A DNA stretch of 55,636 nt, taken from contig JBBQVO010000002.1 of assembly GCA_038211505.1 (NCBI GenBank), positions 1 to 55,636 of the forward strand, written 5' to 3'. How positions within the stretch are numbered: the stretch's first letter is position 1; every line of letters begins with the position of its first letter. Made by a program: the position numbers and the translations under genes. The notes under the pieces are model-generated. The model searched no databases. It saw nothing but the letters and a program-made list of their open reading frames with translations, and was not told the DNA's origin. Source of the stretch: JBBQVO01 sp038211505. Its GTDB lineage: Bacteria; Chloroflexota; Dehalococcoidia; DSTF01; JACRBR01. Shown here in pieces: positions 16,061-24,908 of this stretch.

Positions 16061-17611
16061 TTACAGCGGCAGGTTGCTGTGCTTTTTTGCCGGCGTGCTG
16101 TCCGTCTTCGAACGCAGCATCTCGAAGGCGTGGATGACCTTCGTGCGCGTGTCCCGCGGGTCGATGACGTCGTCGACGTAGCCGCGGGCGGCGGCGATGT
16201 AGGGGTTGGCGAAGCGCTCGGCGTACTCGGCCGTGAGTTGCGCGCGCTCGGCGATCGGATCGTCCGACTCCTGCAGGCGAGTGCGATAGAGGATGTTGAC
16301 AGCGGGCTCCGGGCCGACGACGGCGATCTCGCACTGCGGCCACGAGAAGTTCATGTCGGCGCGGAGATGCTTCGACCCCATCGCGTCGTAGGCGCCGCCG
16401 TAGGCTTTGCGCAGGATCAGCGTCACCTTCGGCACGGTCGCCTCGGCGTAGGCATATACGAGCTTCGCGCCGTGGACGATGATGCCGCCGTACTCCTGCG
16501 CCACGCCGGGCAGGAAGCCCGGCACGTCGACGAACGTCAGGATCGGGATGTTGAAGGCGTCGCAGAAGCGCACGAAGCGCGCCGCCTTGCGCGACGAATC
16601 GATATCGAGCACGCCGGCAAGATACAGCGGCTGATTGGCGACGACGCCGACAGTGCGACCGGCCAGGCGCGCGAGGCCGATGACGATGTTCTGCGCGAAC
16701 TGCGCATGCACCTCCATGAAGTCGCCGGCGTCGACGACGCGATGGATCACTTCGCGCACGTCGTAGCCCTTGGTCGAATCGTCCGGCACGATATCGACAA
16801 GATCGTCGGAGCGACGGTCGGCGGGATCACCCGTCTCGACATACGGCGTGTCGTCGAGATTGTTCAGCGGCAAGTACGACAGCAATCGCCGGACTTCCAG
16901 CAACGTGTCCTCTTCGGTCTCGATCGCGAAGTGCGCGACACCGCTGCGCGTCGCATGTGCCAGCGCGCCGCCAAGTTCCTCTTGCGTCACATCCTCACCG
17001 GTCACGGAGCGGATCACATCCGGCCCCGTGATGAACATCTGCGACGTGCCCTGCGTCATGAAGATGAAGTCGGTGAGCGCTGGTGAGTAGACGGCGCCAC
17101 CGGCGCACGGCCCCATGATCACGGAGATCTGCGGGATCACGCCCGACGCCAGCACGTTGCGCAGGAAGATATCACCGTAGCCGCCGAGGCTGGCGACGCC
17201 TTCCTGTATGCGCGCGCCGCCGGAATCGTTGATGCCGATTACGGGTGCGCCCGTCTTCAGCGCCAGATCCATCACCTTCGACATCTTCTCGCCCATCGCT
17301 TCCGACAACGATCCGCCGAAGACCGTGAAGTCTTGCGAGAAGACGAACACGCCGCGCCCGTCGATCTTGCCGTAGCCGGTAACGACGGCATCGCCGAGGA
17401 AGTGCTGCTCATCCATGCCGAACTCGGTGGCGCGATGGATCATCAGCTGATCCAGCTCCTCGAACGTGCCGGGGTCGAGCAAGATGTCGATCCGTTCGCG
17501 GGCGGTCAGCTTGCCGCGCTCGTGCTGGGCCTCAATCCGCTTGAGGCCGCCGCCGAGGCGTCCCTGATCCTTCATCTGGAGGAGTTTGGCGAGTCGCTCT
17601 TCGTTGGACAT
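16061..17611 (-). CDS. Acyl-CoA carboxylase, carboxyltransferase (beta) subunit
   Basis: A 516-residue biotin-dependent carboxyltransferase. It moves the carboxyl group from carboxybiotin to propionyl-CoA or a related acyl-CoA, giving methylmalonyl-CoA. Family landmarks are RIDILLDPGTFEEL, FSQDFTVFGGSLSEAM, the first oxyanion hole INDSGGARIQEGVASLGGYG, MGPCAGGAVYSPALTDF, the C-terminal domain DVPGFLPGVAQEYGGIIVHG, and a HSNLPL end. Length is standard. The partner biotin carboxylase/carrier alpha subunit is not in the window. The start at 17611 (SNEERLAKLL after Met) is chosen by homology; no good ribosome-binding site is seen. Propionyl preference is an inference from overall similarity. Confidence 0.93.
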   Translation of the reverse strand: MSNEERLAKLLQMKDQGRLGGGLKRIEAQHERGKLTARERIDILLDPGTFEELDQLMIHRATEFGMDEQHFLGDAVVTGYGKIDGRGVFVFSQDFTVFGGSLSEAMGEKMSKVMDLALKTGAPVIGINDSGGARIQEGVASLGGYGDIFLRNVLASGVIPQISVIMGPCAGGAVYSPALTDFIFMTQGTSQMFITGPDVIRSVTGEDVTQEELGGALAHATRSGVAHFAIETEEDTLLEVRRLLSYLPLNNLDDTPYVETGDPADRRSDDLVDIVPDDSTKGYDVREVIHRVVDAGDFMEVHAQFAQNIVIGLARLAGRTVGVVANQPLYLAGVLDIDSSRKAARFVRFCDAFNIPILTFVDVPGFLPGVAQEYGGIIVHGAKLVYAYAEATVPKVTLILRKAYGGAYDAMGSKHLRADMNFSWPQCEIAVVGPEPAVNILYRTRLQESDDPIAERAQLTAEYAERFANPYIAAARGYVDDVIDPRDTRTKVIHAFEMLRSKTDSTPAKKHSNLPL

Positions 17612-17669
17612 CGGCTGGGATAGTAGCGCGGCCCGAAGCTTCGGGCTAGATGACGAATGAACCATCCTG

Positions 17670-17764
17670 GTTGGGGGTTAGTCGTTAGTGGTTAGTCGTT
17701 GGGGGTTCTCGCCCTATCGCGAACGTCCGCCCCTAACGACAAACGACTAAACGACCATCCCCTA
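17670..17764. repeat. GTCGTT-rich direct and inverted repeat
   Basis: GGTTAGTCGTTAGTGGTTAGTCGTT (given here in parts: GGTTAGTCGTTAG then TGGTTAGTCGTT) faces an inverted CGACAAACGACTAAACGACC arm, so the region can fold into a long imperfect hairpin. A related GGTCGTCGTTGGTCGTTA stretch occurs at 24786-24802. It lies between ybeY and the carboxyltransferase gene; the second arm reaches the ybeY stop. Confidence 0.6.
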
Positions 17765-18217
17765 ATGATGGTGCGCAACGCCCAGCACGGCGTCCTCGTG
17801 GAGGCGCATGCGCTCGGCGTCGTCCGGATCCTCGTGATCGTAGCCGAGGAGGTGGAGGATGCCGTGGACGAGCAGATGCGCCACTTCGTCCTGGATCGCG
17901 ATCGCGAACTCCGCCGCCTGCCGCCGCGCCGTATCCATCGAGATGATCACGTCGCCGAGATGCGGCGGCGCACCGTCAGGCTGCGCAAACGCCTCCCCCT
18001 CGGACTGCGCGAATGCCAGGACGTCGGTGGTCTCGTCCGTCGCCCGGTACGCGCGATTGAGTTCGCGGACGGCCGCGTCATCGGCAAGCAAGACGCTCAG
18101 CTCCGTCCCGGAAGCGACGGCTTCGAGCGCGAGCGCGTGCGCCGCGACGCGTTCGAGCGCGCGCTCGTCGATGCCTTCGATGTCGGCTTCGTGTTGCAGT
18201 TCGATTTCGTACGACAT
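17762..18217 (-). CDS. ybeY: Endoribonuclease YbeY / rRNA maturation factor
   Basis: A 151-residue YbeY. It is a zinc-dependent endoribonuclease needed for 16S rRNA 3'-end maturation and 70S quality control. The three-His metal site HLLVHGILHLLGYDHE is intact, and the upstream signature TDVLAFAQSEGE and HLGDVIISMDTARRQA are typical. The start at 18217 (SYEIELQHEAD after Met) is chosen by length and homology; the frame extends to 18295. It is divergent from msrA. Confidence 0.95.
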   Translation of the reverse strand: MSYEIELQHEADIEGIDERALERVAAHALALEAVASGTELSVLLADDAAVRELNRAYRATDETTDVLAFAQSEGEAFAQPDGAPPHLGDVIISMDTARRQAAEFAIAIQDEVAHLLVHGILHLLGYDHEDPDDAERMRLHEDAVLGVAHHH

Positions 18218-18333
18218 AGGCTCGATATCTGCACTGCGGCGACTGATCTTCGCATCGGACCGAGGCGAATGTAACGGTGGCGCACTCGCCCGCACTGTAC
18301 CTCAGACGTGTGAAGACGAACCGCGCAGTTAGC

Positions 18334-18339
18334 TACAAT
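18334..18339 (+). promoter_or_regulatory. Leaderless-type -10 box (TACAAT) of msrA
   Basis: TACAAT is followed by GGAGGC and then the msrA ATG. The 6-nt distance predicts transcription starting at the ATG. The GGAGG is too close to the ATG to serve as a normal ribosome-binding site. Confidence 0.6.
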
Positions 18340-18345
18340 GGAGGC

Positions 18346-18849
18346 ATGACAGACAACATGAACAACCACACGACAGCGACAGAAAAGGCGACGTTCGGCG
18401 CCGGCTGCTTCTGGGGCGTCGAAGCGGCGTTCCGGCAGATCGAGGGAGTGAAGGCGACCGCCGTCGGCTTCATGGGCGGCGACCGCGACAAGCCAACCTA
18501 CGAGGACGTTTGCTACCGCTCCACGGGCCATGCCGAAGTCGTCGAGGTCGAGTTCGATCCGACGCAGGTCACATACGACGCGCTGCTCAACGTCTTCTGG
18601 GAGAACCACGACCCGACGACGAAGAATCGTCAAGGCCCGGACATCGGCGACCAGTATCGCTCGGCGATCTTCTTCCAGTCGCCGGAGCAGCAGACCGCCG
18701 CGACGGCGTCGAAGGAGCATCTCGACAAGTCTGGCCGCCTGCCGCGCCCGATCGTTACCGAGATCACGCCGGCCGAGACGTTCTGGAAGGCCGAAGACTA
18801 CCACCAGCAGTATTTGGAGAAGCGCGGCCTCGCCACGTGCCACATCTAG
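18346..18849 (+). CDS. msrA: Peptide-methionine (S)-S-oxide reductase
   Basis: A 167-residue MsrA, which reduces the S-epimer of methionine sulfoxide in proteins. The catalytic Cys lies in FGAGCFWGVEAAF; FMGGDRDKPTYEDVCYRSTG and GHAEVVEVEFDP line the active site. NHDPTTKNRQGPDIGDQYRS and the C-terminal AEDYHQQYL complete the family pattern. The C-terminal Cys in GLATCHI may act as a resolving residue (inference). There is no fused MsrB. The start at 18346 is chosen from the promoter position; an in-frame ATG at 18358 is an alternative. Confidence 0.96.
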   Translation: MTDNMNNHTTATEKATFGAGCFWGVEAAFRQIEGVKATAVGFMGGDRDKPTYEDVCYRSTGHAEVVEVEFDPTQVTYDALLNVFWENHDPTTKNRQGPDIGDQYRSAIFFQSPEQQTAATASKEHLDKSGRLPRPIVTEITPAETFWKAEDYHQQYLEKRGLATCHI

Positions 18850-18891
18850 CCTCAATCGCCGAATCACGGGAATCACTCCAGTACGCGACAT

Positions 18892-18918
18892 GTACGGCAG
18901 CCCTCAGGGCTGTCGTAC
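18892..18918. terminator. Strong hairpin after msrA
   Basis: GTACGGCAGCCCT and AGGGCTGTCGTAC pair almost completely, with one G-T wobble, about 42 bases after the msrA stop. There is only a weak T-rich tail, so it may be a rho-independent-like stop or a repeat-type hairpin. Confidence 0.55.
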
Positions 18919-18993
18919 GTTCGTGTTTGGCCGGTCGCTAGTTGTCAGCCGGGGTGATGTTGCTTCGTACTGACGCGGCGCGGCGAGGGTGAA

Positions 18994-19788
18994 CTACTCA
19001 GCGTCGCGGCACGGCTCGCCGGGGATGTACGCGCCGATGTCGCGCACGAACGCCGTGCCGCCGAAGCGCCCATCGTCGAGGACGATGTGGAGCGAACACG
19101 GCGTGAACCCTTCGATGGGCGGGTCAGCGCCCAGCTGCTCGGTGGTCGTCGGCGGGAACGGCCCGGGGATGCCTATGAGGGTAACAACCCCGTTTGAGGC
19201 CGACAGGCGCACCGCGTCGATGCTCAGCGCCTCTTCGAGATGCTTCGGTGAGCAACGTCCCGGCGAGATCTGCTTCGCGTGGTCTATGCACCAGTAGGTG
19301 TAGATCGGCGTACCTGTCCGGGCGAAGCCGTACAACGTTGCGCCTGCGCCAGTGCAGCTGGGAGCGTCGTAGGCGATATCCAGACGCAGCTGATCGCCTG
19401 CGTGGAACGTCCTGCCGACAGGCGAGGCCGATGTAAGTGAGAGTGAGGCTGCCTCGCCGCAGATCGGCTCCGGCGTCGGCGTCGGCGGCGGCTCCGGAGT
19501 TGGCGTATCGGGAGGCGGCGGTGGTGACGTCGGAATCGTCGGCGGTGTCGGGGTTGGCGGCGGCGGCGCAGTCTGTGGCGGCGTCGGTGTTTCGGCGGCC
19601 GGTGGCGTCACCCTCAGCGCGCTTGTCGGCAGGGGTGCGTTGGGCGACGTCGTCAACGGCGTCGCGCTCACGACGGTCGTCGCGGACGGCGCCGGCGTTC
19701 GCGCGGAGTTGCCCGATCCGCACCCGATCGTCATCGCCGCCAGCGCGAGCACGACCGTGAGACTGGCAGCGCGATCGACAATGATCAT
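18994..19788 (-). CDS. Secreted lipoprotein with Thr/Pro-rich linker
   Basis: A 264-residue protein. The signal peptide ends in a lipobox (LAAMTIGC, Cys23), so it is likely lipid-anchored. Residues 30-108 are a TP/PPP-rich linker. The rest is a globular domain with eight or so Cys (SCTGAG, WCIDHAK, RCSPKHLEE, TPCSLHI, EPCRDAE), suggesting disulfides. No known domain is recognised; the pattern HAGDQLRLDIAYDAPSC resembles a beta-sandwich edge. It begins 7 nt after the cinA stop with AGGT at the junction, so it is probably cotranscribed with cinA. Confidence 0.8.
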   Translation of the reverse strand: MIIVDRAASLTVVLALAAMTIGCGSGNSARTPAPSATTVVSATPLTTSPNAPLPTSALRVTPPAAETPTPPQTAPPPPTPTPPTIPTSPPPPPDTPTPEPPPTPTPEPICGEAASLSLTSASPVGRTFHAGDQLRLDIAYDAPSCTGAGATLYGFARTGTPIYTYWCIDHAKQISPGRCSPKHLEEALSIDAVRLSASNGVVTLIGIPGPFPPTTTEQLGADPPIEGFTPCSLHIVLDDGRFGGTAFVRDIGAYIPGEPCRDAE

Positions 19789-19795
19789 CGTCTAC

Positions 19796-21046
19796 CTACA
19801 CGAGCGACTCGCGCCGATGATCGAGCAGCGCCTGGCGCAGCAGCACCAGCGCCGTCGTGACGGCGCGACGCTTCGCTGCGACGCGACCCTGCGGGAAGAC
19901 GTAGCTCATCGTCTGCGGCGCCGCCCAGATCGCATCGATGCCGATCTGGATCGTGCCCACAGGCTTGCCCTCTTGCTCGTCTGGCCCGGCGACGCCCGTG
20001 ATGCCGACGCCGACGCTCGCTTCCGTTCTCTCGCGCGCCGCTTTCGCCATCGCCCGCGCGCACTCCGGCGATATGACGCCGTACTCTTCGATGATCGCGG
20101 CGTCGACGCCCCACTCGATCTTCAACTCCGTCTGGTACGAGACGAAGCCGCCGCGAAAGCACGTCGATGATCCGGGCACGTCGGTGATCGTGCTGGCGAG
20201 CAGACCACCGGTGCAGGACTCCATCGTCGCGAGCGTCGCTTCGCGTTCACGCAGCATGTCGCAGACGACGCTCTCGAACGTATCATCGTCTGCGCCCCAG
20301 ATCGCCGGCCCGAGGATCGTACGCGCTTCCGCCTCGACGGGACGGATCAGCTGCCATGCGTCGGCCTCGTTCGGGGCTTTCGCCGCCAGTCGCAGGTGTA
20401 CGCCGTCTGCGCGCGCGTAGATGCCGATGCTCGGGTTCGTTGACTTGAGCAGCGGGCTCACCATCTCGTCGACGGTGCCTTCGCCGACGCCGGCCGTCTT
20501 CAATGTGCGCGTGATCAGCACGGAGCCCGGGTTGCGGCGCAGCAGTTCGGGCGCGACTTCCTTTTCCCACATGCGCGTCATCTCGGTCGGCGGCCCCGGC
20601 ATCGCGACGATGATCTTGCCGTTGCGTTCGACCCACCACCCGGGCGCCGTGCCGCGTGGGTTCGGGATCGCGCGTCCAGACGGGATCACCCAGCACTGCT
20701 TGACATTGCGCTCAGGCATCGAATGTCCGCGCTTCGAGAAAAAGTCGCGGAGGTTCGCCTCGAGCTCGGGATCGACGGTGGGCGTCTCGCCGACGACGGC
20801 GCAGATCGCCTCGCGAGTCAGGTCATCCTCGGTTGGCCCGAGACCGCCCGTACAGATGACGATGTCCGAGCGTTCGAGCGCGCGCCCAATCGTCTCGCTC
20901 AGGCGCTCCATGTTGTCGCCGACGACGGCCTTGAAGTAGAGGTCGACGCCCAGCGCCGGAAGCCGCGACGCGATGAACTGCGCGTTCGTATCCGTGATCT
21001 CGCCCAGCAAGATCTCCGTCCCAATCGAAAGAATCTCCGCCTTCAT
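19796..21046 (-). CDS. cinA: CinA: nicotinamide-nucleotide amidase with MoaB-like domain
   Basis: A 416-residue two-domain protein. The N-terminal domain is MoaB/COG1058-like: AEILSIGTEILLGEITDTNA, SDIVICTGGLGPTEDDLTR and AMPGPPTEMTRMWEKEVAP. The C-terminal PncC domain deamidates NMN: TLATMESCTGGLLASTITDV, FRGGFVSYQTELK and GITGVAGPDEQEGKPVGTI. The COG1058 domain is an ADP-ribose pyrophosphatase in studied members, so the pair recycles pyridine nucleotide breakdown products. TACGAT ends 7 nt before the ATG and no ribosome-binding site is seen, suggesting leaderless expression. Confidence 0.94.
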   Translation of the reverse strand: MKAEILSIGTEILLGEITDTNAQFIASRLPALGVDLYFKAVVGDNMERLSETIGRALERSDIVICTGGLGPTEDDLTREAICAVVGETPTVDPELEANLRDFFSKRGHSMPERNVKQCWVIPSGRAIPNPRGTAPGWWVERNGKIIVAMPGPPTEMTRMWEKEVAPELLRRNPGSVLITRTLKTAGVGEGTVDEMVSPLLKSTNPSIGIYARADGVHLRLAAKAPNEADAWQLIRPVEAEARTILGPAIWGADDDTFESVVCDMLREREATLATMESCTGGLLASTITDVPGSSTCFRGGFVSYQTELKIEWGVDAAIIEEYGVISPECARAMAKAARERTEASVGVGITGVAGPDEQEGKPVGTIQIGIDAIWAAPQTMSYVFPQGRVAAKRRAVTTALVLLRQALLDHRRESLV

Positions 21047-21053
21047 ACGAACG

Positions 21054-21059
21054 ATCGTA
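21054..21059 (-). promoter_or_regulatory. Leaderless-type -10 box (TACGAT) of cinA
   Basis: TACGAT on the minus strand, then seven bases (CGTTCGT), then the cinA ATG; no Shine-Dalgarno. Confidence 0.55.
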
Positions 21060-21113
21060 CCGGAGGCCGTGGGCAGGTGACAGGTGAGAGGTGAGAGGCG
21101 CGTCCAGCTCGGC

Positions 21114-21335
21114 GGCTGTGACGAAATCGGCGAGTGTCTGCAGGGGCGGCCCGATGTGGCCGCCCGTCCTGGGCCGCCAACGCCGTCACGAATACGGATC
21201 GGCTGCGGCAAATGTCATTCTGAGCGAAGCGAAGAATCTCTCCGCTAGCGAGACGAATGTAGTCCCGTATGCCTCCGTCGGCGAACGATCCTCGGAGGCA
21301 ATTCCGAAGAGATTCTTCGCTGCGCTCAGAATGAC
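21114..21335. repeat. Compound interspersed repeat, copy 3 (reversed)
   Basis: This occupies half of the 458-base gap 21047-21504. Read on the minus strand it has the same order as copy 2: right arm (21306-21335), internal segment with GAATGTAGTCCCG on the plus strand, left arm (21214-21241), then the GGGCGGCCACATCGGGCCGC block (21143-21164), then GATTTCGTCACAGCC. The spacer between arm and block shares GGCGTTGGCG with copy 1. The rest of the gap (21336-21490) shows no gene. Confidence 0.85.
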
Positions 21336-21490
21336 AATTACGAAAACTGCCTCGGTTTGCCGACACCGCACGCGGCCGCCGAGGGCGGACGCACAGGCGC
21401 TGTCCCCATCGGCACGCCGTACCGGCCGTCCGGCTCTCAGCCCCCCGCCATCGGCCGTCCGCGATCCGCTATCCGCCAACAGCCATCCGC

Positions 21491-21496
21491 TATAAC
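21491..21496 (+). promoter_or_regulatory. Candidate -10 box (TATAAC) of the PfkB gene
   Basis: TATAAC ends 8 nt before the ATG at 21505, without a Shine-Dalgarno in between. Confidence 0.45.
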
Positions 21497-21504
21497 TCCA
21501 CACA

Positions 21505-22326
21505 ATGCGCGTCGCACTGATCGGCCATGTCGAACACGTCACCATCGCCCGCACGCCAACGCTGCCGGCGGCGGGCGATATCGTGCATCTCGACGATCCG
21601 TTCGTGATCGCTGGCGGCGGCGGCGGCATCGCCTTCTTCCAGTTGACGCGGAGTGACGCCGAGGTGCATCTCTTCACCGCGATCGGCCGCGACGATGCCG
21701 CGCACGTCGTTCACGGCGCCGTTGCCGATACCGGCGCCGTGATCCACGCGGCGCTGCGCAACGCGCCGCACACCCGCGATCTCGTGCTGATCACGCCGAG
21801 CGGCGAGCGCACGATCTTCGTCGTCGGAGCGCCGCTGCACCCGTTGCACGACGACAAGCTCGACTGGGACGTGCTTGCGTCGTGCGACGCGGCCTACTTC
21901 ACCGGCCAGGATCCGAAGACGCTGGAGTTCGCGCGCGAAGCGAAGTTCCTCGCCGTTACCGCGCGCCGCCGCGAAGCGATCGCCGCCAGCGGCGTCCGCG
22001 CGGATCTGATCATCGGCAGCAGCAACGACCCGCGCGAATCGAGCACACTCGCGGACTACGCCGTCCCGCCGCGGTTCCTCGTCATGACCGACGGCGCCCG
22101 CGGCGGCCGCGTAGAGACGGCGTCCGGAGTCGAGCACTTCAATGCAACGCACCTCACGTCGCCGCCGGTAGGCTCGTACGGTGCCGGCGATTCGTTCGCC
22201 GCCGCGCTCACCTGGTACGCCGCCCGCGGCCTCCCGATCATGCAAGCCTGCGAGCGCGCCTCCGACCACGGCGCCGCCGTCCTCTCCGGCATCAACCCGC
22301 TAGAACATCAATTGATGTTGGATTGA
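21505..22326 (+). CDS. PfkB-family carbohydrate kinase-like protein
   Basis: A 273-residue ribokinase-fold protein that would phosphorylate a sugar or nucleoside with ATP. The C-terminal PfkB signature PPVGSYGAGDSFAAALTWYA carries the catalytic Asp and anion hole (GAGD). The N-terminal Gly-rich segment is FVIAGGGGGIAFFQLTRSDA, and the middle has LVLITPSGERTIFVVGAPLH. It is about 30 residues shorter than typical ribokinases, and the first signature is weakly kept, so the substrate cannot be assigned. It converges with pcrA. Confidence 0.85.
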   Translation: MRVALIGHVEHVTIARTPTLPAAGDIVHLDDPFVIAGGGGGIAFFQLTRSDAEVHLFTAIGRDDAAHVVHGAVADTGAVIHAALRNAPHTRDLVLITPSGERTIFVVGAPLHPLHDDKLDWDVLASCDAAYFTGQDPKTLEFAREAKFLAVTARRREAIAASGVRADLIIGSSNDPRESSTLADYAVPPRFLVMTDGARGGRVETASGVEHFNATHLTSPPVGSYGAGDSFAAALTWYAARGLPIMQACERASDHGAAVLSGINPLEHQLMLD

Positions 22327-22393
22327 GTGATCTCGACGGGCGGGACGCAAACAGAGTCTTTTCCGCGCCCCGCAGCCCCAAAATGACAATACA

Positions 22394-22458
22394 AAATCTG
22401 TGAAATCTGTGAAATCTGTGGTTCGTCCCATCCGTGAAATCCGTGCAATCCGTGGTTC
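22394..22458. repeat. Tandem AAATCTGTG/AAATCCGTG repeat
   Basis: About six 9-10 bp units of the form AAATCTGTG or AAATCCGTG, ending GGTTC twice, lie in the gap between the convergent PfkB and pcrA genes. Related fragments are at 32566-32593 and, inverted, at 55306-55325. Units are too short and ungapped to be CRISPR. Confidence 0.75.
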
Positions 22459-22462
22459 CCGA

Positions 22463-24766
22463 TCACAGACGTTCCAGGGGGGCGAACGACAGCATCAGCT
22501 TCTTGATGCCGGCTTCGCCCTTGAAGGCGATCGTGATCTCTTGATCGTCCGGCACGATCTGGCACGAGACGACGATGCCTTCGCCGAAGCGCGGGTGACG
22601 TACCTTCTCGCCGCCGGCGAACACCTGCTCCTCCGGCACGAGCGGGCGGTCGTCGCGGCGGGCGTTCTCCTCGCGGAACCGCTGCGGCCCGCGCTCCGCC
22701 GCCTCGTACTGGCTCGCGACGGCGGACCGCTGGGCGATCAGCTCGTGCGGAATGTCCTTCAGGAAGCGTGACGGCGGGTTGTGCTGCGACATGCCCATGC
22801 TGTGCCGCCGGAACGCGCGCAGCAGGTACAGCCGCTCCTTCGCGCGCGTCATGCCGACGTAGCACAGCCGCCGCTCCTCCTCCATCTGCAGCTGATCGTC
22901 GAACGACCGCATGTGCGGCAGCACGCCCTCCTCCATCGCGATCATGAAGACGATCGGGTACTCGAGCCCCTTTGCCGAATGCAGCGTGATCAGGGTTACG
23001 CGGCCGCCGCGGTTGGCTGCCGCCGCCTCCTCGGTGATCGTGTCCGCGTCGGAGATCAGCGCCACGTCTTCGAGAAATGAGACGAGCCCGTTGCCAGCTG
23101 CCAGCCCGTCGTACTCCGACGCGACGTTGCGCAGCTCGCCGACGTTCGCCCAGCGCTCCTCCGCCTCTTCTTCTTCGTACTCATCGAACAAGAACTGCCG
23201 GTATGTCGTGCGCTCAAGCACCGCATCAAGCAGCGTCGAGAGATTGTTCTTCGAAGCCAGATCGATCAGCTCGTCGAGCATGCGCAGAAACTCGACGAGC
23301 GTCTTCGCCTGCCGCGCGCCGATCGGGTGCCGCTCCGCCGCCGGTAGATCGTCGCGCTTCGCGCCATCGTCCGCGCGCCGCAACGCGACTACGTCCGACG
23401 CAACATCGCGAGCGGACTCCTGCTCGGCTATCACCTGCAGCGCGGTGTACAGCGGAACGCCGAGCTTCTTCGCCCAGCGCTCCAGCTCCGAAATCGACTT
23501 CGCGCCGATGCCGCGCCCGGGCACGTTGATGATCCGCGTGAACGCGACGATGTCGAACGGGCTGTGGATCAGCCGCAGATACGCCAGCACGTCCTTCACT
23601 TCACGACGCTCGTAGAAGCGCGTGCCGCCGATCAGCTGGTACGGGATCTTGGCGCGGATAAACGCTTCCTCAAGCGCGCGCGAGTGCGCATTTGTCCGAT
23701 ACATCACGGCGATATCCGGAAAGCCGTGCGACGCTTCGACGAGCGAGTTGATCTCGTTGGCCACGAAGTCCGACTCTTCCGCTTCGTCGTACGCCTCGTA
23801 CATGATCACCGGCTCGCCGGAGCCGGCGTCGGTCCACAGCGACTTCTCCTTCCGGCCCTTGCTGCCGGCGATCACTGCGTGAGCCGCATCGAGGATCGTC
23901 TGCGTCGAGCGGTAGTTCTGTTCGAGCAGCACAACGCGCGCCTCCGGAAAGTCGCGCTCGAAGTTGAGGATGTTGCGGATGTCCGCCGACCGCCACGAAT
24001 AGATCGATTGATCGGGGTCGCCGACGACGGCGATGTTACCCCAACGGCCCGCAAGAATGCGCGCCAGCTCGTACTGCGCGACGTTCGTATCCTGAAACTC
24101 GTCGACGAGCACGTGCAGGAAGCGCTCCTGATACTTATCGCGGATCTCGTCGTGGCCGCGCAGCATCTCCACCGTGCGCATGATCAGATCGTCGAAGTCC
24201 AGCGCGTTATTCTCGCTCAGCATCTCCTGGTAGCGATCGTAGACGCGCGCCACGACCTCGCCGTAGTAGTCGCGGGCGTCGCGCGCATACTGCTCCGGCG
24301 TCACCAACTCGCTCTTCGCGTGTGAGATCGACGACAACAGCGCGCGCTCCTTGAATCGCCGCGTATCGATGTTCGCGTCGGCGCAGGCGCGCTTCATCAG
24401 CGCCATCTGGTCGGCGTCGTCGTAGATGTTGAACGCGCGCGGGATGCCGACGCGCTCTCCTTCGATCCGGAGCAGCCGCGCGCAGATCGAATGGAACGTG
24501 CCGAGCATGATGTCGTTCGCGAGGTCGTCGAGATGCGCCGCCACGCGGATGCGCATCTCCTTCGCCGCCTTGTTCGTGAACGTGACGGACACGATGCGCC
24601 ACGGCGCGACGCCGATCACGTCGACCAGATACGCGATGTGATGCGAGATCACGCGCGTCTTGCCCGAGCCCGGCCCGGCGAGAATCAGCAACGGCCCAGC
24701 GATCGCCGTCACGGCCTCGCGCTGCGGCGGGTTGAGATCTTCGAGAATGTGTTCCGCGGTAACCAT
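22463..24766 (-). CDS. pcrA: ATP-dependent DNA helicase PcrA/UvrD
   Basis: A 767-residue superfamily 1A 3'-5' helicase that acts in nucleotide-excision repair and in clearing RecA filaments or stalled polymerase. The motifs in order are: Q-motif LNPPQREAV, Walker A ILAGPGSGKTRVISHHI, Ia VTFTNKAAKEM, II VDEFQDTN, III GDPDQSIYSWR, IV VLLEQNYRST, V TLHSAKGLEYPIVF and VI RRLCYVGMTRAK. The C-terminal part (HPRFGEGIV) is the RNA-polymerase-binding Tudor-like domain of PcrA/UvrD. Length is normal. It is divergent from the flavin monooxygenase gene. Confidence 0.97.
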   Translation of the reverse strand: MVTAEHILEDLNPPQREAVTAIAGPLLILAGPGSGKTRVISHHIAYLVDVIGVAPWRIVSVTFTNKAAKEMRIRVAAHLDDLANDIMLGTFHSICARLLRIEGERVGIPRAFNIYDDADQMALMKRACADANIDTRRFKERALLSSISHAKSELVTPEQYARDARDYYGEVVARVYDRYQEMLSENNALDFDDLIMRTVEMLRGHDEIRDKYQERFLHVLVDEFQDTNVAQYELARILAGRWGNIAVVGDPDQSIYSWRSADIRNILNFERDFPEARVVLLEQNYRSTQTILDAAHAVIAGSKGRKEKSLWTDAGSGEPVIMYEAYDEAEESDFVANEINSLVEASHGFPDIAVMYRTNAHSRALEEAFIRAKIPYQLIGGTRFYERREVKDVLAYLRLIHSPFDIVAFTRIINVPGRGIGAKSISELERWAKKLGVPLYTALQVIAEQESARDVASDVVALRRADDGAKRDDLPAAERHPIGARQAKTLVEFLRMLDELIDLASKNNLSTLLDAVLERTTYRQFLFDEYEEEEAEERWANVGELRNVASEYDGLAAGNGLVSFLEDVALISDADTITEEAAAANRGGRVTLITLHSAKGLEYPIVFMIAMEEGVLPHMRSFDDQLQMEEERRLCYVGMTRAKERLYLLRAFRRHSMGMSQHNPPSRFLKDIPHELIAQRSAVASQYEAAERGPQRFREENARRDDRPLVPEEQVFAGGEKVRHPRFGEGIVVSCQIVPDDQEITIAFKGEAGIKKLMLSFAPLERL

Positions 24767-24807
24767 GTGTTGTTAGGGGTGGTGGGTCGTCGTTGGTCGT
24801 TATGGGG

Positions 24808-24871
24808 GTAGCGCTCGTTCAGTGTAACAGCGCCGCGTCGCGCGTTAGACTAGGCGCGAACGAGCGCCTAC
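24808..24871. promoter_or_regulatory. Inverted repeat around a possible promoter between pcrA and the monooxygenase gene
   Basis: GTAGCGCTCGTTC (24808-24820) and GAACGAGCGCCTAC (24858-24871) are inverted copies differing by one base insertion, separated by 37 nt. A TAGACT box (24846-24851) for rightward transcription lies between the arms. This could be an operator for the divergent pair or a remnant of a repeat. Confidence 0.4.
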
Positions 24872-24908
24872 GAAATCGTCACTTCCGTGCCAGTGCCAGG
24901 AACATCCG

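Noticed and set aside
22394..22458. Tandem units that might be a CRISPR array
   Set aside because: Units are 9-10 bp and contiguous, without spacers, and no cas gene is near.
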